Shown here: in pieces, positions 1 through 7,465 of the stretch
Layout: each line of letters begins with the position of its first letter
Numbering within the stretch: position 1 is the stretch's first letter
Source: Thermoplasmata archaeon M9B1D
GTDB taxonomy: Archaea > Thermoplasmatota > E2 > DHVEG-1
Assembly (NCBI GenBank): GCA_002900535.1
Contig: MUGC01000004.1
Location: 1 to 20,549, forward strand
Direction of reading: 5' to 3'
Length of the DNA stretch: 20,549 nucleotides
Notes under the pieces: model-generated
What the model was told of the DNA's origin: nothing
The model's input: the letters and a program-made list of their open reading frames with translations, nothing else
The model's database searches: none
Program-made: the position numbers and the translations under genes

Positions 1-495
1 ATAAATCAAAATAGCAAGAGCATCATCAAAACCAACTACAGCTAATATAGAATCAGTAAGCTTTCCTTTGGCTTTATATTCTTGCATTACTGCAACAGTG
101 CCAGCTGGGGCACTGGCTGGTGCCATAGCTGCAAAAATAACGGCCTCAGGTATATCATGAGTTATAAAATACACACCTAAAAATACTAAAATAAAAGCAC
201 CAAAAGACTCACCAATAATAATTGCAATAATACTCTTACCCATTTTTTTCATAAGGGTCCGAGTTAGCTCACCACCAATAATAAATGCAACAAAACCAAG
301 TGCAACATTAGTAATAGTTTCAACTTCGTTAGGAGTTAATTGGATGATCCCTAAAACATATGGTCCTATTACAACACCAGTAATAATATAACCCACTACA
401 CCTGTGATTTTTAAAAAATGAGTTCCTTTACCCACAAGAAAACCAAGACCTATGGCAATTCCTCCAAGTAAAAGATAATTAAACGTAAAAATCAC
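1..495 (-). CDS. Cation/proton antiporter (CPA2-like), N-terminal 165 residues, runs off the window
   Basis: Partial gene: the frame stays open from a GTG at 495 to the window edge. The 165 visible residues are very hydrophobic with several membrane segments. An early Gly-rich helix is followed by a VGYIITGVVIGP stretch around residues 33-45, typical of the first helices of CPA2/Kef/NapA-type exchangers. Residues 155-162 read GFDDALAI. The Asp-Asp pair at 157-158 corresponds, by family knowledge, to the ion-binding carboxylates of electrogenic Na+/H+ antiporters; Kef-type proteins usually have other residues there. It should exchange Na+ or K+ for H+ across the membrane. The GTG overlaps the stop of the upstream CBS gene by 4 nt (GTGA), implying translational coupling; no other start fits. 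Family is clear; the ion is inferred. Confidence 0.85.
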   Translation of the reverse strand, partial: MIFTFNYLLLGGIAIGLGFLVGKGTHFLKITGVVGYIITGVVIGPYVLGIIQLTPNEVETITNVALGFVAFIIGGELTRTLMKKMGKSIIAIIIGESFGAFILVFLGVYFITHDIPEAVIFAAMAPASAPAGTVAVMQEYKAKGKLTDSILAVVGFDDALAILIY

Positions 496-986
496 CTATG
501 AAATGGTCTATTAAGAGTTAGTTGTAGATATTTTTTATTATTTTTCTTTTCTTTTTTTTCAATTAAAATTGTTAATAATTCAAGAAGATCAATATTACCG
601 ATAAGATGATCATCTTTATCAACGACAGGTAATTCATCAAACTCATGTTCATACATTTTAACAAAAGCTGTTTTTAATGTATCATTATCTTTGACATAAT
701 CTGATGGGATCATTAGATCCTCAGCAGTTTTTTTACCGATGAAATCTAAAGCATTAAAATATTCAAAAGCACTCGGAACAAGATCCATAAACTCATGTTT
801 AATTAATTTTTTAAGAGTAACTCTACCAACCAACCTCATTTCGTCATCAATAACATAGATAGATTTTAGATTAGGATTTGCAATCAGCATTTTTGCGATA
901 TCATCTGCAGAAACATTTTTTTCAACAAATGAAGGATAAGGCGTAACAAGCATTCTCATATCCTTAATTTTAACTTCTTCAACCAT
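492..986 (-). CDS. Tandem CBS-domain protein
   Basis: Soluble 164-residue protein with two CBS motifs, about residues 18-66 (ending LVGRVTLKKLIKH) and 88-142 (DELPVVDKDDHLIGNIDLLELL). CBS pairs bind adenine nucleotides or act as ionic-strength sensors and often gate transporters. The connection between the two motifs resembles that in MgtE-type channel regulators. I chose the ATG at 986 because a GAGGGG Shine-Dalgarno lies 6 nt before it; the frame also opens at a GTG at 1013 without such a site. The stop overlaps the antiporter start, so the likely job is nucleotide or ion control of that antiporter. The C-terminus is Lys-rich (KKEKKNNKK). No catalytic domain is attached. Confidence 0.85.
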   Translation of the reverse strand: MVEEVKIKDMRMLVTPYPSFVEKNVSADDIAKMLIANPNLKSIYVIDDEMRLVGRVTLKKLIKHEFMDLVPSAFEYFNALDFIGKKTAEDLMIPSDYVKDNDTLKTAFVKMYEHEFDELPVVDKDDHLIGNIDLLELLTILIEKKEKKNNKKYLQLTLNRPFHR

Positions 987-1014
987 AAACTTCCCCTCGC
1001 AAACACTAAACACC

Positions 1015-1245
1015 TCATAAATTTTTATTTCGCTTATAATCCCAGACTACACTATCAAGTATTATTCCAATAAACACTCCAATAGCACATCCTATTACAA
1101 TTTGAATAATAGAAAATTCACCTATATCAATCGATAAAACATTTCCAGAGGTGTTTGCTGCAATTACTACTGGTGAAAAAAAGGAAAAAATACATAATAA
1201 AAAAATAAAAACATTTATTGTATAAATTGTATTTTTCATATTCAT
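1015..1245 (-). CDS. Small membrane protein (76 aa), unknown
   Basis: Not a recognised family. Two hydrophobic segments are visible: residues about 9-30, which may be a membrane anchor or a signal peptide ending near VVIAA, and 44-65 (IIQIVIGCAIGVFIGIIL). The short region between them probably faces outside. The tail WDYKRNKNL is positively charged and therefore cytoplasmic under the positive-inside rule. ATG at 1245; a second ATG two codons later is possible, and a GGGGAT Shine-Dalgarno lies about 13 nt upstream of the first. It sits between the RAM gene and the CBS gene of the antiporter operon, so an accessory subunit or membrane tether is a reasonable guess, unproved. Confidence 0.6.
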   Translation of the reverse strand: MNMKNTIYTINVFIFLLCIFSFFSPVVIAANTSGNVLSIDIGEFSIIQIVIGCAIGVFIGIILDSVVWDYKRNKNL

Positions 1246-1283
1246 AGCTCTAAAAATCCCCTGTTTATGTTTAAGTCACAAGA

Positions 1284-1550
1284 TTAAAACTTCGGTCTTG
1301 ATGCAACTTTAGTTTTTTCAACACCATAAATTGTATGAATTTTATCGTCTACAATTTTTTTTAAAATCTTTGAATTATCAGCCTTTATTTTTACTATAAG
1401 AGCATAATCCTCAAAAAAAGGATCAGCTAAAGCAGTTTCTTCAACAAGTAAAGGTTCAACATCAACTACTTCATCAAGTCTAGAAAGCTTACCAGCCACT
1501 TCATGCTCATACGAATTTTTAGTGCTAATAAGAACATAAGCAAACACCAT
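1284..1550 (-). CDS. Stand-alone RAM (Lrp/AsnC ligand-binding) domain protein
   Basis: An 88-residue protein consisting only of the RAM/ACT-like effector fold of Lrp/AsnC regulators, without a helix-turn-helix. The pattern is MVFAYVLISTKNSYEHEVAG, then a hydrophobic/acidic strand ('EVVDVEPLLVEE'), then YALIVKIKADN and a final 'VEKTKV' strand. RAM domains dimerise and bind amino acids or other small ligands at the dimer interface. The frame opens 10 codons earlier, but GGAGGT followed by 8 nt precedes the ATG at 1550, which also fits the family N-terminus. The middle is longer than usual (ETALADPFFEDY replacing the common Gly-containing loop), so ligand choice may differ. It shares an operon with the CBS protein and the antiporter. 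A second RAM gene lies near 9871. Confidence 0.85.
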   Translation of the reverse strand: MVFAYVLISTKNSYEHEVAGKLSRLDEVVDVEPLLVEETALADPFFEDYALIVKIKADNSKILKKIVDDKIHTIYGVEKTKVASRPKF

Positions 1551-1583
1551 ATAACCATACCTCCAATAATTATAACACAAATT

Positions 1584-1955
1584 TTATATCAATTGTTTCT
1601 CCAATAAACGATAATTATTTTGAAATGCCCATAGTCTAATCTGATCTATAATAAGCCAGACATCCTCGATTATTTCTGCAATTTTCCATTTTCTATTTTC
1701 TTCAGCAAGAAACTCAAGGTTTTCTACATCTTTCAGTGTCTCTTCTTTTAGGTGAACAGAAAATTCAGGTGAATACACATCATACAGAATTTCATGATTA
1801 TTAGCATCAAGCTTAAATCTTATAGTAATAGAACCATTTGAATCATCAAGCCAAAACTCGGAAGGATTATCCTCAGAAACTGAAAAATTTATTTTTTCTT
1901 TTTTCATAAAATCTTTAATCAATCCTATAAGATTATTTTCCACTAGAAACACCAT
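1584..1955 (-). CDS. Hypothetical protein, 123 aa, soluble
   Basis: No family recognised. The sequence suggests an N-terminal helix (NNLIGLIKDFMKKEKINF), a beta-rich core around residues 34-70 (SITIRFKLDANN, EILYDVYSPEFSVHL), and C-terminal helices rich in charged and aromatic residues (RKWKIAEIIEDVWLIIDQIR). No signal peptide, membrane segment or metal-binding cluster is seen. The ATG at 1955 is 1 nt after the stop of a 32-codon ORF, so translation is probably coupled. AGG abuts this ATG, and a GTG four codons in has better spacing from AGGATGGTG, so the start is uncertain by four residues. It heads, with the small ORF, the operon ending in the antiporter. Function unknown. Confidence 0.7.
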   Translation of the reverse strand: MVFLVENNLIGLIKDFMKKEKINFSVSEDNPSEFWLDDSNGSITIRFKLDANNHEILYDVYSPEFSVHLKEETLKDVENLEFLAEENRKWKIAEIIEDVWLIIDQIRLWAFQNNYRLLEKQLI

Positions 1956-1956
1956 C

Positions 1957-2055
1957 CTATTTAGTTAATGACATACGTTCAATTTCTTTCTCATGTTTTT
2001 TTAACATAGCTACAATTTTTTTGATATATTCAGAGCTATATTCTTCATTCCTCAT
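1957..2055 (-). CDS. Small ORF, 32 aa, first gene of the antiporter operon
   Basis: Thirty-two charged, helix-prone residues beginning MRNEEYSSEYIKKIVAML and ending IERMSLTK, probably one amphipathic helix. A strong Shine-Dalgarno (AGAGGTGA, plus-strand 2061-2068) lies 5 nt before the ATG. The stop is one base from the next gene's ATG. An in-frame ATG at 2079 would add eight residues but has no ribosome site. Good ribosome site, tight spacing and Lys/Glu-rich composition argue for real translation, perhaps as a leader that couples expression of the next gene. No homology is recognised. Confidence 0.5.
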   Translation of the reverse strand: MRNEEYSSEYIKKIVAMLKKHEKEIERMSLTK

Positions 2056-2081
2056 ATTATTCACCTCTTTACTAACCATTT

Positions 2082-2090
2082 CTTATAAAA
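2082..2090 (-). promoter_or_regulatory. TATA-like box for the small-ORF/RAM/CBS/antiporter operon
   Basis: In gene sense the bases read TTTTATAAG, about 27-35 nt before the ATG at 2055, suitable for an archaeal TATA box and a very short leader. It directly follows the T-rich stretch after the Hsp20 stop (CCTCCTTTTTTATTTT), which could terminate Hsp20 transcription. Read-through from Hsp20 cannot be excluded. Confidence 0.4.
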
Positions 2091-2104
2091 TAAAAAAGGA
2101 GGTT

Positions 2105-2626
2105 TTACTTGATTTTGACCTTGCTAGCTTTATGCTTTGGTTTAGGCTCAACCTTAGGAAGCATAACAGTTAATATTCCATCTCTGAACTCTGCATCAAC
2201 ATTATCAGACTTTATCTGCTCTGGTAGTTCAAGAGATCTATAATAACTCATGCTGTTTCGTTCTCGTCTTAACCAATTTTTATCTTTGTCTTCTTTACCA
2301 TCTTCATGTTCAGCACAAATCTCTATACTAGTTGGTGTTACCTCGATTTCGATATCTTCTTTTGGTATACCTGGCATTTCAACACGCATCTCATATTTAT
2401 CACCAAGATCGGCGATATCCATCAGCGGAGTCCTATCGATTGCATATGTCGTTAACTCATCTCTTTGACTCCATGGCAACAAAAGATCATTAAACTGTGT
2501 CCTGAAATCATCAAACATTCTATCCATATCCGCCCAAAGATCATAGGGACGTCTTACAGTTATATCGCCTAGTTTTTTGGTTGGTTTTATCGCTAATTTA
2601 TTCTTTTTTTCTTTTCTTAAAGCCAT
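2105..2626 (-). CDS. Small heat-shock protein, Hsp20/alpha-crystallin family
   Basis: ATP-independent holdase that keeps unfolding proteins soluble, forming cytosolic oligomers. The 173 residues contain a basic N-terminus, an amphipathic segment (PYDLWADMDRMFDDF, 27-41) and an alpha-crystallin domain about 65-160 with DKYEMRVEMPGIPKEDIEIE and the signature FRDGILTVMLPK. The tail KVKIK carries the V-x-I anchor used in oligomer assembly. Length is typical for archaeal and bacterial class A Hsp20. AGGAGAT lies about 7 nt before the ATG. It is monocistronic by spacing and preceded by a TATA box with the 11-bp repeat element (2661-2714), suggesting a controlled stress promoter. Identification is secure; the trigger is not visible. 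Confidence 0.95.
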   Translation of the reverse strand: MALRKEKKNKLAIKPTKKLGDITVRRPYDLWADMDRMFDDFRTQFNDLLLPWSQRDELTTYAIDRTPLMDIADLGDKYEMRVEMPGIPKEDIEIEVTPTSIEICAEHEDGKEDKDKNWLRRERNSMSYYRSLELPEQIKSDNVDAEFRDGILTVMLPKVEPKPKHKASKVKIK

Positions 2627-2660
2627 AGTTATAATCTCCTGAGATTTAAATTATAAATTG

Positions 2661-2714
2661 GTTTAAAATAATAACTTAAAAACAATTAAAAAACAACTAA
2701 AAAATAATTAAATA
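2661..2714 (-). promoter_or_regulatory. Promoter copy A: TATA box plus 11-bp A-tract repeats, upstream of Hsp20
   Basis: Plus strand reads GTTTAAAATA, then four gapless 11-mers beginning ATAACTTAAAA, ACAATTAAAAA and ACAACTAAAAA; the fourth is degenerate. In gene sense the T-tracts lie upstream of a TTTTAAAC box. A start about 25 nt further would fall near 2640, leaving a short leader with the AGGAGAT site. It lies 43 nt after the pyruvate kinase stop. Confidence 0.6.
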
Positions 2715-2756
2715 TTTTAACTCTAAAAATTACTTATAGAAATATCATTTTTTTAT

Positions 2757-4217
2757 CTAATCGATATTAATTATTCCCAGAGAATCAGTGCCACCTTTTT
2801 GTTTTGCAAATCTTCGCTGTGTAAGTATTACTTTATCTCCTTTTTTAACCAATAAAACATTTTTTATAAAATTAAGAATAAAATCATGCCAACCCGCTGT
2901 TTTATTCTTAATAAAAAACGGGTAGACGCCGTAAGAAAAAGGCAAAAAGCTACAGGTATTTTTATTTCTGCTGAAGGCAAGAATCCAACAATCGGGTTTA
3001 AATCTAGAAATCCTACGAGCAGTATTCCCACTTTCCGTGGGTGTAAGTATATATTTAATTTTTAGAGCTTCTGTTGCTTCAACAACATTTAATGAAATAA
3101 CATCAGCGATATTAATATGCTCAGAACTAACTTTATTTTTCAAATAATAACGCAGGTTATATGCAAAGCCTTCAACATCGCGATTACGCTCAATATACGC
3201 AGAAATTTTAGTCATCATTTTAACAGTTTCAACAGGATATTTACCAATGGCTGTTTCTTCAGATAACATCACTGCATCTGCTCCATCTAAGATGGCATTT
3301 GCTACATCAGTTACCTCAGCACGAGTTGGTCTAGTATTATCAGTCATTGATTCAAGCATTTGTGTTGCTGTAATAACAGGACGACTTGCAAGATTTGCTT
3401 TTCTAATAAGTTTTTTCTGCACAATAGGGACTTCTTGCAATGGAATCTCCAAACCCAGATCACCACGTGCGACCATTACACCATCGACTACCTTAAGTAT
3501 TTCATCAAAATTTTTAATTGCTTCTCTTCGCTCAATTTTTGCTATGATAAAAACAGATTTACCTTTTTTTCTTGCAAAATTTCTAATTTTGAGGATATCT
3601 TTAGCATTTTGAATAAATGACAAACCAAAAGTATCAACACCGTGTTTTAACCCGAAATCAACAATCTTAATATCTTTATAAGTAACGGATTCTAATAAAA
3701 GATTTACTCCAGGAATATTAACGCCTTTATGAGAAAGAACAATTCCGCCTGTAATGACTTTACAACGTACTTCATCGGCAGTTACATCTTCAGCTTTTAA
3801 TTCAACAAGACCATCATTGATATAAATCTTATTTCCTTTAGAGATGTTTTCTGTTAATTTTTTATAATTTATAGGAATCAAAGTGGGTTTTCCTAAAACA
3901 TCTTTAGTAGTAAGAGTCACTTGATCTCCTTTATTTAATGTTATTGGCTCTGATTGTAATTTCCCAACGCGGATTTTTGAACCAGGTAAATCAATTAAAA
4001 TTGTAATAATTTGATTTAACTTATTAGATACGCTTTGAATCATGTTGATATTTTTTTTATGTTCGGATAAACTACCGTGTGAAAAATTAAGCCGAGCAAC
4101 ACTCATACCGTTTTTTATCATGTTTTCAATAGTAGACAATGAATTAGAAGCAGGCCCTATCGTACACACTATTTTTGTTTTATGAAATGGTATTTTTACC
4201 TTTTTTAGAGAGCTCAA
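2757..4217 (-). CDS. pyk: Pyruvate kinase
   Basis: Converts phosphoenolpyruvate and ADP to pyruvate and ATP, the last glycolytic step. The 486 residues show the full family layout. TKIVCTIGPAS opens the barrel (14-24) and ARLNFSHG carries nucleotide/K+ ligands (41-48). The small B domain follows (about 85-170). Then come the catalytic Lys in IIAKIER (227), the Mg2+ site VARGDLGLEIP (249-259), and ITATQMLESM plus LDGADAVMLSEETA (282-323). The C-terminal domain has TESGNTARRISRFKP and the closing GGTDSLGI, which resembles the usual GTTN-type end. The start is TTG at 4217, with GGGG 7-10 nt upstream; no ATG is nearby. It lies 14 nt after glucan phosphorylase, last in the pfk-glgP-pyk operon. Allosteric behaviour cannot be read. 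Confidence 0.95.
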   Translation of the reverse strand: MSSLKKVKIPFHKTKIVCTIGPASNSLSTIENMIKNGMSVARLNFSHGSLSEHKKNINMIQSVSNKLNQIITILIDLPGSKIRVGKLQSEPITLNKGDQVTLTTKDVLGKPTLIPINYKKLTENISKGNKIYINDGLVELKAEDVTADEVRCKVITGGIVLSHKGVNIPGVNLLLESVTYKDIKIVDFGLKHGVDTFGLSFIQNAKDILKIRNFARKKGKSVFIIAKIERREAIKNFDEILKVVDGVMVARGDLGLEIPLQEVPIVQKKLIRKANLASRPVITATQMLESMTDNTRPTRAEVTDVANAILDGADAVMLSEETAIGKYPVETVKMMTKISAYIERNRDVEGFAYNLRYYLKNKVSSEHINIADVISLNVVEATEALKIKYILTPTESGNTARRISRFKPDCWILAFSRNKNTCSFLPFSYGVYPFFIKNKTAGWHDFILNFIKNVLLVKKGDKVILTQRRFAKQKGGTDSLGIINID

Positions 4218-4231
4218 GATAATTCCCCATT

Positions 4232-6385
4232 TTAAACTATTTTTGACAGTTGAAAATCAGAGGCAGATTTTAGTGCTTTCTGATAATATTTCATCACGTA
4301 CTCTTTCGTCATTCTCCGAGCACTAAATACAGGCGCAGTACTTTTAATTGCTTCTTTCATGACATTCACCCATCCAGAGGGAATACCGTCATCATCTAAC
4401 TTATAATAAAGTGGAACTATTTCTTTTTCAAGGATGTTATACAAAGCCTCTGCATCACCACGATCCTCCTCTTCTGTTTTCTTTTTACCAAAAGCCCAAC
4501 CATTTTTTCCGTTATAACCTTCGATCCACCAGCCATCAAGAATACTCAATTGTGGAACACCATTTAATGAAGCTTTCATCCCACTTGTACCACACGCCTC
4601 ATACGGTGGAAGCGGATTATTAAGCCATACATCTACTCCATGAACAAGGTATTGAGCTAACTGCTCATCATAATCCTCCACAAAAGCTATGCGACCGCCA
4701 AAAGAAGGATCTTTTGCAACATTGAAAATTTCTTGTAGCAATCTTTTACCCTGATCATCAGCAGGATGGGCTTTTCCAGCAAATATAATCTGAACCGGTT
4801 TCCAACGATCATTCAAAATATTTTTTAATCGTTGAATGTCCTGCAAAATCAACGTTGCTCGTTTATAAGTAGCAAAACGACGAGCAAAACCTATTGTTAA
4901 AATCGTAGGATCAAGTAAACCACCTGAAGCAAGAATAACACGAGGGTCAGCTTTTTCATTCATCCATATTTCTCTCGCCCGTTCCATAATTCTTAAAACC
5001 AGTTTTGTCTTCAACCAGTTGTGAGTATCCCATAGCTCAAAATCAGGGATACCATCAACTAACTTCCAAATATTTGGATTATCATGATCTAATAACCAAT
5101 CCTGGCCAAGATATTTATCAAAAAGAAGTTTTATCCTAGGCTCAATCCAACTAGGAACATGAACACCATTAGTTATGGAATCAATGGTTATATTATCAAC
5201 TGGTACATTTGGCCACAACGATTGCCACATTTTCCGAGCAACCTCCCCATGTCTTTTACTGACTCCATTATGATAAATTGAAGCTTTTAGAGCAAAAGCA
5301 GTCATATTAAAACCAGCATTAGGTTTTTTTGGGTCAACCCCAAGCTTAAAAAAAGCTTCGCGATCAAGCTTCAAAGAAGACCAATAATTACTAAAATATT
5401 TCTCCATCAAAGGAAAAGGAAAAACATCATTACCTGCTGGTACTGGAGTATGAGTCGTAAAAATTGTTGTAGCTTTAACTTGTTTATAAGCATCATCAAA
5501 ATCCATACCTTTTTCAATATTTTCTCTGATTCGCTCTAATATTGCAAAAGTAGTATGCCCCTCATTTAAATGAAGAACTGAATTTTTTATTCCAAGAGTA
5601 TTTAACACTTCATTTCCACCAATTCCAAGAACGATTTCCTGTCTAAGACGCTGCTCAGGGTTACCTGCATAAAGATGAGAAGTAATACCACGATTCCATG
5701 GATCATTTGCATCAATATCAGTATCAATTAGATATAACGCGTTTCTACCAACTTGAACTCGCCATACTTCAACAAAAATCGGTGGTTCAATAATAGGGAT
5801 TTTAACAACAAGTTTTTCACCTTTTTTATTAAAAACTTTTGAAATAGAAGCATTTTCTCTATCTAACGGCTCATCTTGATTAATCTGCCAACCATCAACA
5901 GTAATCCTCTGCCTAAAATAGCCCTCAGGATACATAAATCCAAGTGCAATCATTGGGATACCTAAATCACTACATTCCTTCAACAGATCCCCTGCTAAAA
6001 AACCCAACCCGCCAGCATAAAATGGTAATGAATGATGGAGACCATATTCTGCAGAAAAAAAAGTAATTGGGAGATTTTCCGAGTCACCGATATTTTTTAA
6101 AAACCAACTATCACCTTTTTTCATGTTGTCCTGAAATCTTGCCATTACCGAATCGTATTGCTTAAGAAACATTTGGTTTTTAGCTGCATTTTCAAGAATA
6201 TTTTTATCAATATTACAAAGCATTTTTACAGGATTATGTCCACTGAGTTTCCATCTAGACCGACTTAGTATTTTAAAAAGTAATCTAGCGTCGTTATTCC
6301 AACTCCACCAAAAATTATTTGCGAGATCATTAAGACCATCTATCCTCTTTGGTATATCTAGACATTTATTTTTTGTAATTTCCAT
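4232..6385 (-). CDS. glgP: Alpha-glucan (glycogen/maltodextrin) phosphorylase, GT35
   Basis: Phosphorolyses alpha-1,4-glucans to glucose-1-phosphate using pyridoxal phosphate. The 717 residues match the compact archaeal/Thermotoga-type phosphorylases, shorter than the roughly 800-residue bacterial forms. An N-terminal DUF3417-type segment (LANNFWWSWNNDARLLF, 22-38) precedes the catalytic core. Visible motifs include EYGLHHSLPFYAGGLGFLAGD (near 115-135), LNEGHTTFAI, TTHTPVPAGND, and the PLP site GTSGMKASLNG with the Schiff-base Lys at about 604. AGGAAG precedes the ATG at 6385. It sits 42 nt after pfk and 14 nt before pyk, directly linking glucan breakdown to glycolysis. A phosphoglucomutase would be needed and is not in this window. 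The lack of animal-type regulatory segments suggests control at transcription. Confidence 0.95.
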   Translation of the reverse strand: MEITKNKCLDIPKRIDGLNDLANNFWWSWNNDARLLFKILSRSRWKLSGHNPVKMLCNIDKNILENAAKNQMFLKQYDSVMARFQDNMKKGDSWFLKNIGDSENLPITFFSAEYGLHHSLPFYAGGLGFLAGDLLKECSDLGIPMIALGFMYPEGYFRQRITVDGWQINQDEPLDRENASISKVFNKKGEKLVVKIPIIEPPIFVEVWRVQVGRNALYLIDTDIDANDPWNRGITSHLYAGNPEQRLRQEIVLGIGGNEVLNTLGIKNSVLHLNEGHTTFAILERIRENIEKGMDFDDAYKQVKATTIFTTHTPVPAGNDVFPFPLMEKYFSNYWSSLKLDREAFFKLGVDPKKPNAGFNMTAFALKASIYHNGVSKRHGEVARKMWQSLWPNVPVDNITIDSITNGVHVPSWIEPRIKLLFDKYLGQDWLLDHDNPNIWKLVDGIPDFELWDTHNWLKTKLVLRIMERAREIWMNEKADPRVILASGGLLDPTILTIGFARRFATYKRATLILQDIQRLKNILNDRWKPVQIIFAGKAHPADDQGKRLLQEIFNVAKDPSFGGRIAFVEDYDEQLAQYLVHGVDVWLNNPLPPYEACGTSGMKASLNGVPQLSILDGWWIEGYNGKNGWAFGKKKTEEEDRGDAEALYNILEKEIVPLYYKLDDDGIPSGWVNVMKEAIKSTAPVFSARRMTKEYVMKYYQKALKSASDFQLSKIV

Positions 6386-6427
6386 TTATCTTCCTCATTT
6401 TCTTATTTTTAAAACTTTTTTAACATA

Positions 6428-7381
6428 TTATGTAAGTATTTTTATCAACTTATAATATGTGTTTACATCGGTTTTTTTAGGTTGAACTGCAAACTCTAAA
6501 GGAATAGTACCTAACTTTCCATGTTTTAAGTTTACACAATGATCCGTTACACCATTCCTCAACACATTGACAGCATAATTACCAAGACGCGCAGCCATAA
6601 TTCTATCGATTGAAGTTGGATGTCCTCCTCGCTGTATATGACCAAGAACAACTACTCTAGTTTCCAAACTTGTTTTTTCAGTAATTATTTTTGCAATATC
6701 ATGACCTTTTGCTTTTCCTTCTGCTACGATAATAATCCAACTTTTTTTCCCATGCAAACTACCTACTTTGATTTCTTCACACATCTTAGTAATATCAAAA
6801 TCTTTCTCTGGAATCAAAACTTCCTCACAACCACCAGCTAGAGCAACCTGTAAAGCAATATAACCACATTCACGGCCCATTACTTCAACAACAAATATTC
6901 TTTCAAGACTAGTAGCTGTATCTCTTATTTTATCAAGAGCATCAAGTGCCACATTAACCGCGGTTTCAGCACCAATAGCTAGATCTACACCATTAACATC
7001 ATTATCAATAGTAGCAGGAATACCAACAACAGGGATATCATATTTAGTTGCTAGAAGATGAGCTCCTCTTAAAGAGCCATCACCGCCTATAACAATAAGT
7101 CCGTTGATATTATTATTTTTAATGTTTTTAACAGCTTTTTTTTGCTCAGATTCAATATAAAACCTTTTAGAACGAGAAGTTTTAAGAATTGTTCCACCTT
7201 GGTTTATTATTCCAGATACCAAACGCCTATCTAGCCGGATAAAATTATTATCTATTAGACCATCATAGCCTTTTAAAACACCTAATATTTCAATATTAAA
7301 GTTATCAGCTGTACGTACTAAAGATCTAATGGTAGCATTTACACCAGCACAGTCCCTAGTTATTACACCAATTCGTTTCAT
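6428..7381 (-). CDS. pfkA: 6-phosphofructokinase, ATP-type PfkA family
   Basis: Phosphorylates fructose-6-phosphate. The 317-residue length is that of the short bacterial PfkA. Motifs from the ATG at 7381: GGDGSLRGA (99-107), PATIDNDVNG (122-131) with the catalytic Asp, SLERIFVVEVMGRECGY, and LGHIQRGGHPTS near the C-terminus. GGDGS, rather than GGDDT, points to ATP rather than pyrophosphate as donor. The usual N-terminal TSGGDAPGMNA-type loop reads TRDCAGVNA, about two residues shorter, so nucleotide binding may be altered. Most archaea use ADP-dependent or PfkB-type enzymes, so this suggests horizontal acquisition. The ATG at 7381 has AGGAT upstream and is preferred to a TTG at 7390. First gene of the pfk-glgP-pyk operon. 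Confidence 0.93.
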   Translation of the reverse strand: MKRIGVITRDCAGVNATIRSLVRTADNFNIEILGVLKGYDGLIDNNFIRLDRRLVSGIINQGGTILKTSRSKRFYIESEQKKAVKNIKNNNINGLIVIGGDGSLRGAHLLATKYDIPVVGIPATIDNDVNGVDLAIGAETAVNVALDALDKIRDTATSLERIFVVEVMGRECGYIALQVALAGGCEEVLIPEKDFDITKMCEEIKVGSLHGKKSWIIIVAEGKAKGHDIAKIITEKTSLETRVVVLGHIQRGGHPTSIDRIMAARLGNYAVNVLRNGVTDHCVNLKHGKLGTIPLEFAVQPKKTDVNTYYKLIKILT

Positions 7382-7397
7382 ATATATCAAATCCTAG

Positions 7398-7431
7398 GTG
7401 ATAATATAATATCATAGATTGTTTGTGATAA
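7398..7431. promoter_or_regulatory. Possible operator in the pfkA leader
   Basis: GTGATAA occurs twice in direct orientation (7398-7404 and 7425-7431). The first copy is half of a near-palindrome, GTGATAATATAATATCAT (7398-7415), in which 14 of the 16 inner bases are symmetrical. It lies between the TATA box and the ATG, where an archaeal repressor would act. High AT makes chance symmetry possible. Confidence 0.25.
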
Positions 7432-7441
7432 CAATTTAATT

Positions 7442-7452
7442 TTTATATACTT
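7442..7452 (-). promoter_or_regulatory. TATA box of the pfkA-glgP-pyk operon
   Basis: Gene-sense AAGTATATAAA, centred about 66 nt before the pfkA ATG, giving a leader near 40 nt that includes AGGAT. Upstream T-runs spaced 11-12 nt apart reach into the end of the lipoprotein gene, a degenerate likeness of the six repeat promoters. Confidence 0.5.
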
Positions 7453-7465
7453 ATTAGAAAAAAGA

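Noticed and set aside
3247..3612. Plus-strand open frame of 121 codons
   Set aside because: It is the antisense shadow of pyruvate kinase, whose motifs are intact on the minus strand; the plus frame gives no recognisable domain and has no ribosome site or promoter.
7398..7431. Similarity to the Thermococcales glycolytic motif TATCAC-N5-GTGATA
   Set aside because: The half-sites here are in the opposite (everted) order with different spacing, so it is not that motif.
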